From: Sphingomonas pokkalii
GTDB lineage: Bacteria > Pseudomonadota > Alphaproteobacteria > Sphingomonadales > Sphingomonadaceae
Direction of reading: 5' to 3'
DNA length: 64,000 nucleotides
Assembly (NCBI RefSeq): GCF_003096275.1
Contig: NZ_QENQ01000001.1
Span: 2,414,731 to 2,478,730 of the forward strand
In this document: positions 32,514 to 43,466 of the stretch, in pieces
Layout: the number at the start of each line of letters is the position of its first letter
How positions within the stretch are numbered: position 1 is the first letter of the stretch
Program-made: the position numbers and the translations under genes
Notes under the pieces: model-generated
Seen by the model: the letters and a program-made list of their open reading frames with translations, nothing else
Told to the model about the DNA's origin: nothing
The model's database searches: none

Positions 32514-33539
32514 ATGAAACGTCCCCAGCTTTCCGTCGTCGTCCCCTGCTACAACGAAGAAGCATGCCTCGACATGCTCCACGCCCGCGTCAGCGCCGCC
32601 GCGCGCGATGCGGTGGGCGACTCGTACGAGATCCTCTTCGTCAACGATGGCTCGCGCGACCGCAGCTGGCAGGTGATGCAGCGCCTGTCCGCCGCCGATC
32701 CGCATCTCGTCGCGATCAACCTGTCGCGCAACCACGGCCACCAGCTCGCGCTCACCGCCGGGCTCGACCTGTGTGCCGGCGACCAGATCCTGATCATCGA
32801 CGCCGATCTGCAGGATCCACCCGAGTTGCTGACCGAGATGCGCGCCACGATGGCCGCGCAGGGCGCCGACGTGGTCTATGCCGTCCGCCGCAAGCGCGAG
32901 GGGGAGAGCCTGTTCAAGAAGGCGACCGCGGCGATCTTCTACCGCATGCTCGATCGCATCACCGACACGCCGATCCCGCTCGACACCGGCGATTTCCGCC
33001 TGATGAGCCGGCGTGCGCTCGATGCGCTCTTGTCGCTGCCCGAACAGGCGCGCTTCATCCGCGGCATGGTCGCCTGGATCGGCTTCCGCCAGGTGCCCTT
33101 CGTCTACGATCGGCACGAGCGACATGCGGGCGAGACCAAATACCCGCTCGGCAAGATGATCCGCTTCGCGCTCGACGCGATCACCGGCTTCTCCACCGCC
33201 CCCTTGCGCTTCGCCAGCCATGTCGGCCTGCTGCTGACGGCGGCGTCGGCGCTGCTGGTGCTCTACATCCTGGTCGCCTGGCTGCTCGGCCGCGCGGTGC
33301 AGGGCTGGACCTCGACGATGCTGGTCGTGGTGGTGCTGGGCGCGGTGCAGATGTTCGTGCTGGGGATGATCGGCGAATATCTGGGGCGGCTCTACGTCGA
33401 ATCGAAACGGCGGCCGCTGTATCTGATCGCCGATGTCGCCGGGCCGGTGCAGGGCCATGCCTCGCTCGGCTATCGCCACCAGGATTCGGGCGCGATCAGC
33501 GTCTCGCCCCAGGCCCGCCACAACGACGCGGCAGAGTAA
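32514..33539 (+). CDS. Family 2 glycosyltransferase of dolichol-phosphate-sugar type (GtrB/ArnC-like)
   Basis: 341 residues. N-terminal GT-A domain: SVVVPCYNEEACLDMLHARV, LFVNDGSRDRSW, then IIDADLQDPPELL (about residues 93-105, the DxD-containing motif). TGDFRLMSRRALDAL and RFIRGMVAWIGF complete it. Two C-terminal membrane helices (about 235-258 and 272-297) anchor it. It probably moves a sugar from a nucleotide donor onto a polyprenyl phosphate. It is convergent with the methyltransferase, and GtrA lies just beyond, the usual partner for flipping the product. Confidence 0.92.
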   Translation: MKRPQLSVVVPCYNEEACLDMLHARVSAAARDAVGDSYEILFVNDGSRDRSWQVMQRLSAADPHLVAINLSRNHGHQLALTAGLDLCAGDQILIIDADLQDPPELLTEMRATMAAQGADVVYAVRRKREGESLFKKATAAIFYRMLDRITDTPIPLDTGDFRLMSRRALDALLSLPEQARFIRGMVAWIGFRQVPFVYDRHERHAGETKYPLGKMIRFALDAITGFSTAPLRFASHVGLLLTAASALLVLYILVAWLLGRAVQGWTSTMLVVVVLGAVQMFVLGMIGEYLGRLYVESKRRPLYLIADVAGPVQGHASLGYRHQDSGAISVSPQARHNDAAE

Positions 33540-33547
33540 GCGGCGCT

Positions 33548-33569
33548 CCCCTCCCGCCTGCGGGAGGGG
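33548..33569. repeat. Short C-rich hairpin, family C copy 2
   Basis: CCCCTCCCGC, CT, GCGGGAGGGG: a 10-bp perfect stem between the convergent glycosyltransferase and methyltransferase genes. Compare 5708 and 36615. Confidence 0.75.
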
Positions 33570-33578
33570 GAAGCAGGC

Positions 33579-34310
33579 TCACCCCTTCGGCTCGGCCAGC
33601 ACGATGATCGAGAGGCCCGGCGGCATCGGCAGGCGGCCGAGCAGGTGGCGCTCCAGCCCGAAGATCGTCTCGAACGCCTTGTTGAGTGCGGCCGGCGGCG
33701 GCGAATCGTCGCTGTCGTCCTTGCCCATCAGCTTGCCGGCAAAGCGCGCCGCCACCGCTACCGGGAACAGGAGCGAGTTGAACCAGCGCAGCTTGTTCCA
33801 CCGGAGCCCCGCCTTCTCCAGCGCTGCGAGCAGCGTGCGCTTCGAATAGCGGCGCTTGTGGTGGTTCACCACGTCGTGTGCGCTCCACATCCACTGGTGC
33901 GCAGGGACCGTGATCAGGATCTTGCCGCCGGGCTTGAGCACCCGCGCCATCGCCTGCAGCGCCGCCACATCGTCGTCGATATGCTCAACCACGTCGAGCA
34001 CCGCGACCAGATCGTAGCTGCCGGGTTCCACCCCGGTCAGGTCCGGCAACGGCGACGAACCCACCGGCTTGCCCAGCCGCGTGCTGGCGATTTCCCGTGC
34101 GGCGGGATCGATTTCGATCGCGTCGACGTCGCCGAACGCGCCGAGCATCGGCAAATTGTGGCCGGTGCCGCAGCCGATTTCGAGGATCTTCGCATCCTTC
34201 GGCACCGCGCCGTAGCGGGCGAGATAGTCCGCCAGGATGTCGCGGCGGGCGCGGTACCACCAATGGGTGGAATCATGCGCCGCCATGCGGTCGTAAACGA
34301 TACGGTCCAT
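33579..34310 (-). CDS. Class I SAM-dependent methyltransferase
   Basis: 243 residues. SAM-binding motif I LEIGCGTGHN (about residues 43-52), acidic loop AIEIDP, post-motif VLDVVEHIDDD and VLKPGGKILITVP are those of the type-11/12 methyltransferase fold. A C-terminal extension after about residue 170 is variable, with an FNSLLFPVAVAARF hydrophobic segment. The target is unknown; position with GtrA, GT2 and a GT-C-like protein suggests modification of a surface glycan or its lipid carrier. One base separates it from the upstream GtrA gene. Confidence 0.9.
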   Translation of the reverse strand: MDRIVYDRMAAHDSTHWWYRARRDILADYLARYGAVPKDAKILEIGCGTGHNLPMLGAFGDVDAIEIDPAAREIASTRLGKPVGSSPLPDLTGVEPGSYDLVAVLDVVEHIDDDVAALQAMARVLKPGGKILITVPAHQWMWSAHDVVNHHKRRYSKRTLLAALEKAGLRWNKLRWFNSLLFPVAVAARFAGKLMGKDDSDDSPPPAALNKAFETIFGLERHLLGRLPMPPGLSIIVLAEPKG

Positions 34311-34311
34311 G

Positions 34312-34731
34312 TCAGCCGAAAACCCACCAGCGATTGAGTGCGAAAGTTGCGAAGGGCGTCACCAGTACCGCCGGCACCAGCGGCCACCAGGTCGGCCCAT
34401 GCACGAACGGGCCGGTAAGCCACCAGGTGAAAGCGGCGTTCATCACCATGCCCGCCGACTGCACGACGAAAAACTTGAACTTCAACGCCGCATTCTGCTC
34501 GGCGCCGTGCCCCTGGAAGCTCCAGCGGCTGTGAAAGACATAGCCGAAAACCACGGCCACCAGAAAACCCGCAACCGATGCGAGCACCGGCCAGATAACA
34601 TAGGTGGCGAGCGGCCAATACACGGCGGCGTATACCACGGTGGAAAGCCCGCCAACGATCACGAAGCGGATCAGCTGCCCCAGCACCCCGCTGGCGCGCA
34701 ACGCCTCAACTCTTTGAAGTACCGCCGTCAC
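34312..34731 (-). CDS. GtrA-family membrane protein (polyprenyl-linked sugar translocation)
   Basis: About 139 residues with four membrane helices. LGQLIRFVIVGGLSTVVYAAVYW, FLVAVVFGYVFHSRWSFQG and the C-terminal FALNRWWVFG are typical of GtrA. GtrA proteins are thought to flip or help flip polyprenyl-phosphate sugars made by GtrB-type enzymes. GTG at 34731 is the most reasonable start, since further upstream would overlap the divergent GT-C-like gene; it lacks a strong ribosome site, so the exact start is uncertain. Co-transcribed with the methyltransferase. Confidence 0.87.
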   Translation of the reverse strand: MTAVLQRVEALRASGVLGQLIRFVIVGGLSTVVYAAVYWPLATYVIWPVLASVAGFLVAVVFGYVFHSRWSFQGHGAEQNAALKFKFFVVQSAGMVMNAAFTWWLTGPFVHGPTWWPLVPAVLVTPFATFALNRWWVFG

Positions 34732-34792
34732 ACTCGCTTGCCCTTGGACCCTGCCCCGCCCTAATGCGCGCCAGCATTCGAGGAAAGCGATT

Positions 34793-36595
34793 TTGACGCC
34801 CCACCCCATGCGCGGTTTCCGCGTTCGAGACGAATTCGATCGCCACTGGCTCGGCTGGACGCTGCTGGTCTGGGCCTGCACGGTCGCCTGGTTTCTCGTC
34901 CAGCGCCAGGGCAACATCTATTGGCTCACCCTGGGCGACACCGACGACAATATGCGCCTCATGCAGGTACGCGCGCTGCTCGCAGGCCAGGGCTGGTACG
35001 ATCTGCGCCAGTACCGGATGGACCCGGCGCTGGGCGGATTCGACATCCACTGGTCCCGCATCGTCGACCTGCCGATCGCCGGGCTGATCCTCCTGCTCAA
35101 ACCGTTCCTCGGCGCCGCGACGGCGGAGAAATGGGCGTGCGGCATCGCGCCGCTGCTGCCGCTGTCGATTACCATGGCGGGCCTGTCGCTCACCGTGCGC
35201 CGCCTCGTTTCGCCGCTCGCCTGGCCGATCGCGCTGGCGCTGCTGCTGTTCACCTGCACCGCAACGCTGCCGATGTACGCGCCGATGCGGATCGATCACC
35301 ATGGCTGGCAGCTCGCCGCCCTGGCGATGACGGTCGCCGGCCTGTGCGATCCAAAGGGCGCGCGCGGCGGCGCCGTGGTCGGCCTGGCGAGCGCCTTCTC
35401 GCTGTCGATCGGCCTCGAACTGCTGCCCTTCTGTGCCATGGCGGGGGCGATACTGGGCTTGCGCTGGGTATGGGACGCGGGCGAGCGACGCCGACTGATA
35501 GTCTATGGCCTCACGCTGGGCGGCGGATCGGCCATCGGGTTCGCGCTGTTCGCATCGAATGCCAACCAGGCGATGCGGTGCGACGCGCTAACCCCGGTAT
35601 GGCTGAGCGTGCTGGTTGCCGCGGGCGCGCTGCTGGTCGCGCTCGCCCTGGCCAATCCGGGTTCGCGCTGGCTGCGGCTGGCGCTCGCCGCCCTCGCCGG
35701 CGGCCTGATCGTCGCCGGATTCGTCCACTTCTTTCCGCAATGCCTCGGCCGGCCCGAACAGGTATCCGACGAGCTGTACACCACCTGGCTGTCGAACGTC
35801 CGCGAAGCGCGCCCGATCTACCGCCACCCGCGCGAAACCGCGATCCCGATCGCCATCGTCGCCAGCCTGGGGCTGATCGGCGCGCTGCTGGCGGTGTGGC
35901 ACGCGCGCCGCACGCCCCGACGGATCGGCTGGGCCGCCGTCGCATTGTTCACCACCTTCGCCGCCGCGATGCTGCTATGGCAGTTGCGCGCCGCGCCGGG
36001 GGCGCAGCTGCTCGCCCTGCCGGGCATCACCGCGATGATCTGGCTGGCGGTGCCTTGGCTGCTCCGCCGTGGTCCGCTCTGGCTGCGCATCGGCATCGCG
36101 CTGCTCGTCTTTGCCGGCGTCGGCATCTGGGCCAGCGGCGCGAAGATGCCCTGGGCCGCCAAGAGCACGGCCCGGCCGGGCAGTGACCGGGTGCGCCAGG
36201 CGAATATCGCCTGCACCCGCACCTCGCAGTTGCGGACATTGGACGCGATTCCTGCCGCGACGATCTTCACCCATGTCGATCTTGGGCCGCGCCTGATCGT
36301 CGTTACGCATCACAATGCCGTCGCCGGCCCCTATCACCGCAACGGCACCGCGATTCTGGACGTGCACCACGCCTTTACCGGCCCGGCCGCCGCCTTCCGC
36401 GCCATCGCCGCCCGGCATCGGGCCGGCTATCTGCTGATCTGCCCCAACATGTCGGAAACGACCGTGTATCGCGCACGCAATCCCCAGGGCTTCTATGCCC
36501 AGCTCGCCAAGGGCCAGGTGCCCGATTGGCTGGAGACCGTGCCGCTGGCCGACGGATCGCCGTACCGCCTGTGGAAGATCCGGTACGACCGGTAA
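34793..36595 (+). CDS. Large multi-spanning membrane protein, GT-C glycosyltransferase-like
   Basis: 600 residues with roughly 11-12 hydrophobic helices and a soluble C-terminal third (about 450-600). The first periplasmic loop holds GDTDDN (48-53), MRLMQVRALLAGQGWYDLRQY and DIHWSRIVDLPIAG, the acidic and Trp-Ser-Arg features expected at a GT-C catalytic site; a further MRIDHHGW motif lies near residue 165. This pattern recalls oligosaccharyltransferase STT3-like proteins but no single family is certain. The TTG start has AGGAAAG 7 bases upstream; ATG 34808 is an alternative. Probably transfers a lipid-linked sugar to a surface acceptor (inference from context). Confidence 0.75.
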   Translation: MTPHPMRGFRVRDEFDRHWLGWTLLVWACTVAWFLVQRQGNIYWLTLGDTDDNMRLMQVRALLAGQGWYDLRQYRMDPALGGFDIHWSRIVDLPIAGLILLLKPFLGAATAEKWACGIAPLLPLSITMAGLSLTVRRLVSPLAWPIALALLLFTCTATLPMYAPMRIDHHGWQLAALAMTVAGLCDPKGARGGAVVGLASAFSLSIGLELLPFCAMAGAILGLRWVWDAGERRRLIVYGLTLGGGSAIGFALFASNANQAMRCDALTPVWLSVLVAAGALLVALALANPGSRWLRLALAALAGGLIVAGFVHFFPQCLGRPEQVSDELYTTWLSNVREARPIYRHPRETAIPIAIVASLGLIGALLAVWHARRTPRRIGWAAVALFTTFAAAMLLWQLRAAPGAQLLALPGITAMIWLAVPWLLRRGPLWLRIGIALLVFAGVGIWASGAKMPWAAKSTARPGSDRVRQANIACTRTSQLRTLDAIPAATIFTHVDLGPRLIVVTHHNAVAGPYHRNGTAILDVHHAFTGPAAAFRAIAARHRAGYLLICPNMSETTVYRARNPQGFYAQLAKGQVPDWLETVPLADGSPYRLWKIRYDR

Positions 36596-36614
36596 CGGCG
36601 CCGCGCTTTCGCTC

Positions 36615-36636
36615 CCCCTCCCGCTTGCGGGAGGGG
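36615..36636. repeat. Short C-rich hairpin, family C copy 3
   Basis: CCCCTCCCGC, TT, GCGGGAGGGG: a 10-bp perfect stem between the GT-C-like and MarC genes, which are convergent. Same sequence as copy 2 except for the loop. Confidence 0.75.
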
Positions 36637-36645
36637 AATAGAGGT

Positions 36646-37269
36646 TTACCCGGCCGCCAACGCGGCCCGGATACCATCGATCACGAACTGCACCGCCAGC
36701 GCCGCCAGCAGCACGCCCAGCAGCCGCGACACCACCGCTTCGATCTTGGCACCGACGATGCGCATGATCGGCCCGGCCGCCAGCAGCGCGACCAGCGTCA
36801 GCAGCAGGATCGCAAGCATCGCCGCCAGCACCGTCGCGGATTGCTCGATCCCCTGGCTCTGCGACATCAGCAGCATCACCGAGGCGATCGATCCCGGCCC
36901 GGCGATCATCGGCATCGCCATCGGGAAGATCGAGATATCGACCGGATCCTCGGCCTTCACCTTCTCGGCGCGGTCCTCGCGGCGCTCGGTGCGCTTCTCG
37001 AACACCATCTCCAGCGCGATCAGGAACAGCATGATGCCGCCCGCGATGCGGAAGGCGTTGAGGCTGATCCCCAGTGCATGGAGCAGCGCCTCGCCGAACA
37101 GCGCGAAGCCGAGCAGGATGATCGAGGCGACCGTCACCGCGCGCACTGCCATCGCGCGGCGATGCACGGCGTTGGTCCCCGCCGTCAGCCCCGCGAAGAT
37201 CGGCGCACAACCAGGCGGGTCGATGATGACGAAGAACGTGACCAGCGACGAGACGAACAGCTCGATCAA
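36646..37269 (-). CDS. MarC-family integral membrane protein
   Basis: 207 residues with six membrane helices and the internal MarC signature [16 protein letters not shown] near the N-terminus and [16 protein letters not shown] near the middle. The central cytoplasmic loop carries charged residues ([16 protein letters not shown]). Function is not established (the family is unrelated to MarA drug resistance). The likely start is TTG at 37269, whose TTGA overlaps the folD stop, so translation is probably coupled. Last gene of the yhhQ-argB-yggT-DUF167-folD-marC unit. Confidence 0.88.
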   Translation of the reverse strand: MIELFVSSLVTFFVIIDPPGCAPIFAGLTAGTNAVHRRAMAVRAVTVASIILLGFALFGEALLHALGISLNAFRIAGGIMLFLIALEMVFEKRTERREDRAEKVKAEDPVDISIFPMAMPMIAGPGSIASVMLLMSQSQGIEQSATVLAAMLAILLLTLVALLAAGPIMRIVGAKIEAVVSRLLGVLLAALAVQFVIDGIRAALAAG

Positions 37270-38141
37270 ATCGCGTCTGCCTCGAGCGCAACCCCGGCGT
37301 TGCGGTGCGCGGCGACCAAAGTGTTCCGCAACAGGCAGGCGATCGTCATCGGGCCGACACCGCCCGGCACCGGGGTGATCGCGCCGACCACGCTCGCTGC
37401 GCTTTCGAAATCGACGTCGCCGACCAGCCCGTTCTCGGTGCGGTTGATGCCCACGTCGATCACGGTCGCGCCGGGCTTCAGCCATTCGCCCTTGACGAAG
37501 TGCGGGATGCCCACCGCAGCGACGACGATATCGGCATGTTTCAGATAATGCGGCAGGTTGCGGGTGCGCGAGTGCGCCACCGTCACCGTCGCGCTCGCCT
37601 TGGTGAGCAGCGCCGCCATCGGCTTGCCGACGATGTTCGAACGCCCGATCACCACCGCGTCGAGGCCGGACAGGCTGCCCAGCTTGTCCTGGAGCAGCAT
37701 CAGGCAGCCGAGCGGGGTGCAGGGCACGAAGCCCTCCAGCCCGGTGGCAAGGCGGCCGGCATTGACCGGGTGGAAGCCGTCGACGTCCTTCTCCGGCGAG
37801 ATGCGCAGCAGCACCGCCTGCTCGTCGATATGCTTCGGGAGCGGCAGCTGGACTAGGATGCCGTCCACGCTCGCATCGGCATTCAGCTGATCGACCAGTG
37901 CCAGCAGCTCGGCCTGGGTGGTATCGGCGGGCAGGCGGTGCTCGAAGCTCGCCATGCCGGCCTCGCGCGTCTGCTTGCCCTTGGATCGGACATAGACGGC
38001 GGAGGCGGGGTCTTCGCCGACCAGCACCACGGCAAGGCCGGGCACGCGCCCCGCCGCCGCTTCGAATGCAGGAACCAGGGTCGCGATGCGGGCGCGCAGG
38101 CCCGCGGCAAATGCCTTGCCGTCGATGATCTCAGCCGTCAT
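37266..38141 (-). CDS. folD: Methylenetetrahydrofolate dehydrogenase/cyclohydrolase
   Basis: 291 residues. FolD makes 10-formyl-THF from 5,10-methylene-THF using NADP, giving one-carbon units for purines. Motifs: [13 protein letters not shown] with catalytic Tyr50 and Lys54, [38 protein letters not shown] and [11 protein letters not shown]. Start at ATG 38141 overlaps the end of the DUF167 gene by 11 bases. Confidence 0.97.
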   Translation of the reverse strand: MTAEIIDGKAFAAGLRARIATLVPAFEAAAGRVPGLAVVLVGEDPASAVYVRSKGKQTREAGMASFEHRLPADTTQAELLALVDQLNADASVDGILVQLPLPKHIDEQAVLLRISPEKDVDGFHPVNAGRLATGLEGFVPCTPLGCLMLLQDKLGSLSGLDAVVIGRSNIVGKPMAALLTKASATVTVAHSRTRNLPHYLKHADIVVAAVGIPHFVKGEWLKPGATVIDVGINRTENGLVGDVDFESAASVVGAITPVPGGVGPMTIACLLRNTLVAAHRNAGVALEADAI

Positions 38142-38439
38142 GCCCCTCGCCATAGAGGCTGCGGGCGATTTGTTCCAGCGCCGCACCGTCTCCGGCGATC
38201 GAAAGTCGCTTGAGCCGCGAGGTTTCCCCCGCGACCAGGGTCACGTCGCGCTTGGGCACCCCGAAGGTCTTGGCGACCAGCGGCACCAGCGCGGCATTGG
38301 CGGCGCCCTCCACCGGCGGGGCGGCGAGACGGGCAGCAAAATGCTCTTCCGTCCCCGCCGCCAGCATGTCGCGCGACGACCGGGGCGTCACGCGCACGGC
38401 GATTTCGATTCCGGTGGCGCTAGGCCGCCAGGCAGGCAC
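38131..38439 (-). CDS. DUF167/YggU family protein
   Basis: 102 residues. DUF167 hallmark: RVTPRSSRD, then [38 protein letters not shown]. The family's role is unknown. GTG start at 38439 is 9 bases after the yggT stop. Co-transcribed with yggT and folD, a recurrent arrangement in proteobacteria. Confidence 0.92.
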   Translation of the reverse strand: MPAWRPSATGIEIAVRVTPRSSRDMLAAGTEEHFAARLAAPPVEGAANAALVPLVAKTFGVPKRDVTLVAGETSRLKRLSIAGDGAALEQIARSLYGEGHDG

Positions 38440-38448
38440 CGTACCGGC

Positions 38449-38763
38449 TCAGAGCGCGGCGCCCGCGATCATGAACGCGATCCGCGGGACCACGATCGTC
38501 TGGAGAATGTAGAGGATCAGCAGCACCACCAGGGGCGAAAGATCGAGCGCGCCGAAATCGGGCAGGATGCGCCGGATCGGGCGATAGAGCGGCTCGGTCA
38601 TCCGCTGGAGGGCGTACCACACCGTGCGCACGAAATCGCTGTGCGTGTTGATGACGTTGAACGCGATCAGCCACGACAGGATCGCCTGGATCACGATAAT
38701 CCACCAGACGATATTCAGCACCACCTGCACGATCTGCAGCAGCATCAGGCCAATCTGGGTCAA
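38449..38763 (-). CDS. YggT-family membrane protein
   Basis: 104 residues. Two hydrophobic regions flank the family motif SWLIAFNVINTHSDFVRTV and YRPIRRILPDFGALDLSPLVVLL. YggT proteins are implicated in osmotic tolerance or membrane-protein homeostasis, but not settled. Placed between argB and the DUF167 gene on the minus strand. Confidence 0.92.
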   Translation of the reverse strand: MTQIGLMLLQIVQVVLNIVWWIIVIQAILSWLIAFNVINTHSDFVRTVWYALQRMTEPLYRPIRRILPDFGALDLSPLVVLLILYILQTIVVPRIAFMIAGAAL

Positions 38764-38820
38764 TTCTCTCTCCGAGGCACCGTTTCAGGACCGATATAGG
38801 ATCAATCGTCCGCCGGACAA

Positions 38821-39720
38821 TCAGCTATGGACGAGCGTGCCTACGCCCTGGCGGGTAAAGATTTCGAGCAGCATGCCGTGCGGGATGCGCCCATCGAGGA
38901 TCACCGCCGCGTCGACCCCGGCCGCGACCGCGTTCACGCACGTTTCCACCTTGGGGATCATCCCGCCGGAGATCGTCCCGTCATCCTTCAGCGCCTGGAC
39001 CCGCGCGGCGTCCAGATCGGTCAGCAGGTCACCGGTCTTGCTCAGCACGCCCGGCACGTCGGTGAGCAGGAAGAAGCGCTTGGCGCCGCACGCACCGGCG
39101 ATCGCGCCCGCCATGGTATCGGCATTGATGTTGTAGGTATGGCCATCCGCCCCCAGCGCGATCGGCGCGACCACGGGGATGAAGCCCGATGCCGCCAGCG
39201 ACTTCAGGATCGAAATGTCCACGGCCACCGGCTCGCCGACGAAACCAAGATCGACATGGCGCTCGATACCCTGAAGGGGATCGGCCTCGGTGCGCTGCAC
39301 CTTCTCGGCGCGGACCAGCCCGGCATCCTTGCCCGAAATGCCCACCGCCTTGCCGCCGGCCGCAGTGATCCAGGCGACGATTTCCTTGTTGATCGATCCC
39401 GCCAGGACCATTTCGGCGATCTCGGCGGTCGCCTTGTCGGTGACGCGCAGGCCGCCCACGAAGGTCGATTCGACCCCCAGCCGCTTGAGCATCCGCCCGA
39501 TCTGCGGGCCGCCGCCATGGACGACGATCGGGTTGATCCCCACCGCCTTGAGTAACACCACGTCTTCGGCGAAGTCGCGCGCCAGCTCGGGGTCGCCCAT
39601 GGCGTGGCCGCCATATTTCACGACGAAGGTGGCGCCGGCATAGCGCTGCAGATAGGGCAGCGCTTCGGTGAGGGTCTCGGCCTTGGCGAGCAGCGCCGGA
39701 TGGGGTGCGTGGTCGGTCAT
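38821..39720 (-). CDS. argB: Acetylglutamate kinase
   Basis: 299 residues. ArgB phosphorylates N-acetylglutamate, the second step of arginine biosynthesis. Motifs: [15 protein letters not shown] with the catalytic Lys, [14 protein letters not shown], and the C-terminal [20 protein letters not shown] and [13 protein letters not shown] stretches. Start at ATG 39720; the yhhQ stop lies 20 bases upstream, so it is likely co-transcribed. Confidence 0.97.
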   Translation of the reverse strand: MTDHAPHPALLAKAETLTEALPYLQRYAGATFVVKYGGHAMGDPELARDFAEDVVLLKAVGINPIVVHGGGPQIGRMLKRLGVESTFVGGLRVTDKATAEIAEMVLAGSINKEIVAWITAAGGKAVGISGKDAGLVRAEKVQRTEADPLQGIERHVDLGFVGEPVAVDISILKSLAASGFIPVVAPIALGADGHTYNINADTMAGAIAGACGAKRFFLLTDVPGVLSKTGDLLTDLDAARVQALKDDGTISGGMIPKVETCVNAVAAGVDAAVILDGRIPHGMLLEIFTRQGVGTLVHS

Positions 39721-39740
39721 GCGCGGCCCTTTAGTGCCGG

Positions 39741-40388
39741 TTAGCGCCTACGTCCATCGAGTGCGCGTCCCAGTGCCACCGCGCCGGTGATCAGGAACGG
39801 CACGAGCACGATCGACAACACCACCTTGGTGAGCATCTGGCCGGCCATCAGTTCCAGGATCGGCCGCTCGCCGAGGAAGGAGATGCTGATGAACAGCACG
39901 GTATCGACGATCTGCGAGACGACGCTGGCCACCATGCCGCGGAACCATACGAGGCCGCTCGGCCCCTCCTGCCCACGCAGCTTGTTGAAGATGAACACGT
40001 TGAGCGTCTGCGACGTGCCGTAGGAGATGAAGCCGGCGAGCATCATCCGCATCCCCTGCCCGACCACGATCGGGAAGGCGGCGATCGCGGGCGGGTACAT
40101 GCCGGGATCGGTCGGCAGGATCAGCACCAGCTGGATCAGCGCGGCGGACATCAGCAGCGGCACGAAGCCCAGCCGCACCAGCCCGGTGGCGATCGCCTGG
40201 CCGTGCAGCTCGGCGACCGCGCTCGACAGCACCACGAGCAGCAGGAAGGCGAAGATCCCCGCCTCCACCGCCAGCGGCCCCAGCGCGACCTGCTTCACCC
40301 CCAGCACGCCCGCCATGCAGACCATGCCGCCATACAGGATCGAGAACACGAAGAGCGAACGCGGGATGGCGAGCTTGGGGGTATCCAT
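39741..40388 (-). CDS. yhhQ: Queuosine precursor transporter (YhhQ/VUT family)
   Basis: 215 residues with about six membrane helices. [21 protein letters not shown] and [18 protein letters not shown] with an [22 protein letters not shown] segment match the VUT/YhhQ (queuosine precursor) family, which imports preQ0 or preQ1 across the inner membrane. First gene of the minus-strand operon. The window also has queA and tgt, so uptake, insertion and modification of the base are all encoded nearby. Confidence 0.87.
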   Translation of the reverse strand: MDTPKLAIPRSLFVFSILYGGMVCMAGVLGVKQVALGPLAVEAGIFAFLLLVVLSSAVAELHGQAIATGLVRLGFVPLLMSAALIQLVLILPTDPGMYPPAIAAFPIVVGQGMRMMLAGFISYGTSQTLNVFIFNKLRGQEGPSGLVWFRGMVASVVSQIVDTVLFISISFLGERPILELMAGQMLTKVVLSIVLVPFLITGAVALGRALDGRRR

Positions 40389-40550
40389 CGCCGGGTGCTA
40401 GCGCCAAAGCGGGCGCGGTGGAAGATGGCGCACATCCTGTGCGGTCCCCCGCCCCACATTCGCAAGCCTCTGGCAAGATGCGCCGCCGCGTGTATGGTCG
40501 GCAGGTTTGCTGGCAGGGATTCCGCTGGCGTGGGGACATACGACTTCAGA

Positions 40551-41804
40551 ATGACTCATTTCCCGAGCGGCATTTTCGGGGTGCTGGCGATCTTGGGCAT
40601 CGCCTTCCTGCTTTCCAGCAACCGCCGCGCGATTCGCCTGCGCGTGGTGGGCGCCGCCTTTGCGCTCCAGGCCGGCACCGCCATCCTCGTCCTGCGCACC
40701 AGCTGGGGCCAGGCCGGGCTGCACGCGATGGCCAGCGGGGTCTCCGCGCTGCTGGCATATGCCAGCGCCGGCACCAGCTTCCTGTTCGGCAATCTCGCCA
40801 GGCCCGAGCTGGGCGGCCAGAGCTTCGCGATCGCCGCGCTGCCGGTCATCGTGTTCTTCGCGGCGCTCGTATCGATCCTCTACCATCTCGGCATCATGCA
40901 GTTCGTGGTCCGCTGGATCGGCGGCGCGATCGAAAAGGTGACCGGCGTCAGCAAGGTCGAATCGCTGTGCGCGGCGGCGAACATCTTCGTCGGCCAGAGC
41001 GAGGCACCGCTGGTGATCCGCCCCTATCTCGCCCGGCTTGCCCCCTCGCAGGTCTTTGCGGTGATGAGCGTCGGCATGGCGGGCATCGCCGGCACGATCC
41101 TCGCCGCCTATGCTAGCCTGCTCGGCCCGGCATCGCTGCCCTATCTGCTCGCCGCATCGTTCATGGCGGCGCCGGGCGGCTTGATGATGGCCAAGATCAT
41201 CATGCCGGACGAACCCGTCGTCGACGATGCACCGCTGACCGGCGAAGACGAGGTGATCCGAGTCGCCGAGGAGGATTTCCAGGAAGAACGCGCCGCCAAT
41301 ATCATCATGGCGGCGGCGACCGGGGCATCCACCGGCGTGAAGATCGCGGTGGCGGTCGGCGCGATGGTGCTTGCCTTCGTCGCGCTCGTCGCGCTTGCCA
41401 ACGGCCTGCTGGCGGCGGTGGGCGGCTGGTTCGGCTATCCGGCGCTGAGCTTCCAGTCGATCATCGGCACGATCTTCGCCCCCGTGATGGCACTTCTCGG
41501 CATCCCCTGGCACGAAGCGATGACCGCGGGCGGCCTGTTCGGCACGAAGGTCGTGCTCAACGAATTCGTCGCCTTCATCGATCTCGGCAAGGCGGCAGAC
41601 CTGGCCCCGCGCAGCAAGGCGATCATCACCTTCGCGCTGTGCGGCTTCGCCAATTTCAGCTCGATCGCCATCCAGATGGCGGCAACCGGCAGCCTGGCGC
41701 CGAACCAGCGGCCGGTGATCGCGCGGCTGGGCCTCAAGGCGCTGGTGGCCGGCAGCCTCGCCAACCTGATGTCGGCGGCGCTGGCGGGGCTGCTGCTTCC
41801 CTAG
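40551..41804 (+). CDS. Concentrative nucleoside transporter (NupC/CNT family)
   Basis: 417 residues. CNT signature: [33 protein letters not shown] and [18 protein letters not shown], plus a C-terminal [21 protein letters not shown]. It imports nucleosides with Na+ or H+. The frame is open well upstream, but the family match begins at [13 protein letters not shown] cytoplasmic acidic stretch ([15 protein letters not shown]) lies in the middle. The adenosine-kinase-like gene at 4241 could use an imported nucleoside, but they are not linked. Confidence 0.93.
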   Translation: MTHFPSGIFGVLAILGIAFLLSSNRRAIRLRVVGAAFALQAGTAILVLRTSWGQAGLHAMASGVSALLAYASAGTSFLFGNLARPELGGQSFAIAALPVIVFFAALVSILYHLGIMQFVVRWIGGAIEKVTGVSKVESLCAAANIFVGQSEAPLVIRPYLARLAPSQVFAVMSVGMAGIAGTILAAYASLLGPASLPYLLAASFMAAPGGLMMAKIIMPDEPVVDDAPLTGEDEVIRVAEEDFQEERAANIIMAAATGASTGVKIAVAVGAMVLAFVALVALANGLLAAVGGWFGYPALSFQSIIGTIFAPVMALLGIPWHEAMTAGGLFGTKVVLNEFVAFIDLGKAADLAPRSKAIITFALCGFANFSSIAIQMAATGSLAPNQRPVIARLGLKALVAGSLANLMSAALAGLLLP

Positions 41805-41841
41805 AGCGCGCCGGTTGGGCGGCGCCGCGATCGCGGCGCCC

Positions 41842-42180
41842 CTATCCTTCGAAATGCACGGCCAGCCAAACGCTCGGCCGGTCGGGCGCGGTCCAGGTGA
41901 CCCAATGCCGCTGCCCGGCAGCGATCAGCAGATGGTCGCCGGGCCCGAGCCGCATCTCCGCCGAACCCTCGATGCGGATACCGGCCGCGCCTTCGAGCAG
42001 CACCACCCATTCCGCCCAGTCCTGCACCATCGGCTTCTCCGCCGGCGTCGCCTGCCCGCGCGAGACGATGCGTTCGATGCGGACTCCGGGCCGCGTCAGC
42101 AGTTCGGTGAAAACTTCACCGCTGCGCGCATCGGGCAATGCCGCCAGCAGATTGGCCGGCTCGATCCTGTCGCTCGCCAT
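41842..42180 (-). CDS. Small cupin-domain protein
   Basis: 112 residues. A single cupin fold: EWVVLLEGAAGIRIEG, MRLGPGDHLLIAAGQRHWV. Some of the usual metal-binding His residues are replaced, so metal binding is uncertain. It lies convergently between nupC and tgt. Function unknown. Confidence 0.8.
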   Translation of the reverse strand: MASDRIEPANLLAALPDARSGEVFTELLTRPGVRIERIVSRGQATPAEKPMVQDWAEWVVLLEGAAGIRIEGSAEMRLGPGDHLLIAAGQRHWVTWTAPDRPSVWLAVHFEG

Positions 42181-42224
42181 CCTCGGTCCTCTCCCTTTCC
42201 TTCCCCGCCGGAACGCGCCAATAG

Positions 42225-43361
<1,137 letters not shown>

Positions 43362-43466
43362 AGCGCCGAAACTTCACCGTTCCACGCGCTGCCCCCCTCC
43401 CCGCCGGCGCCCAATCCAGGCTCGGGAAGGGGGGCGACGCCCCATCGATACTGTTAGGTGATAGCG

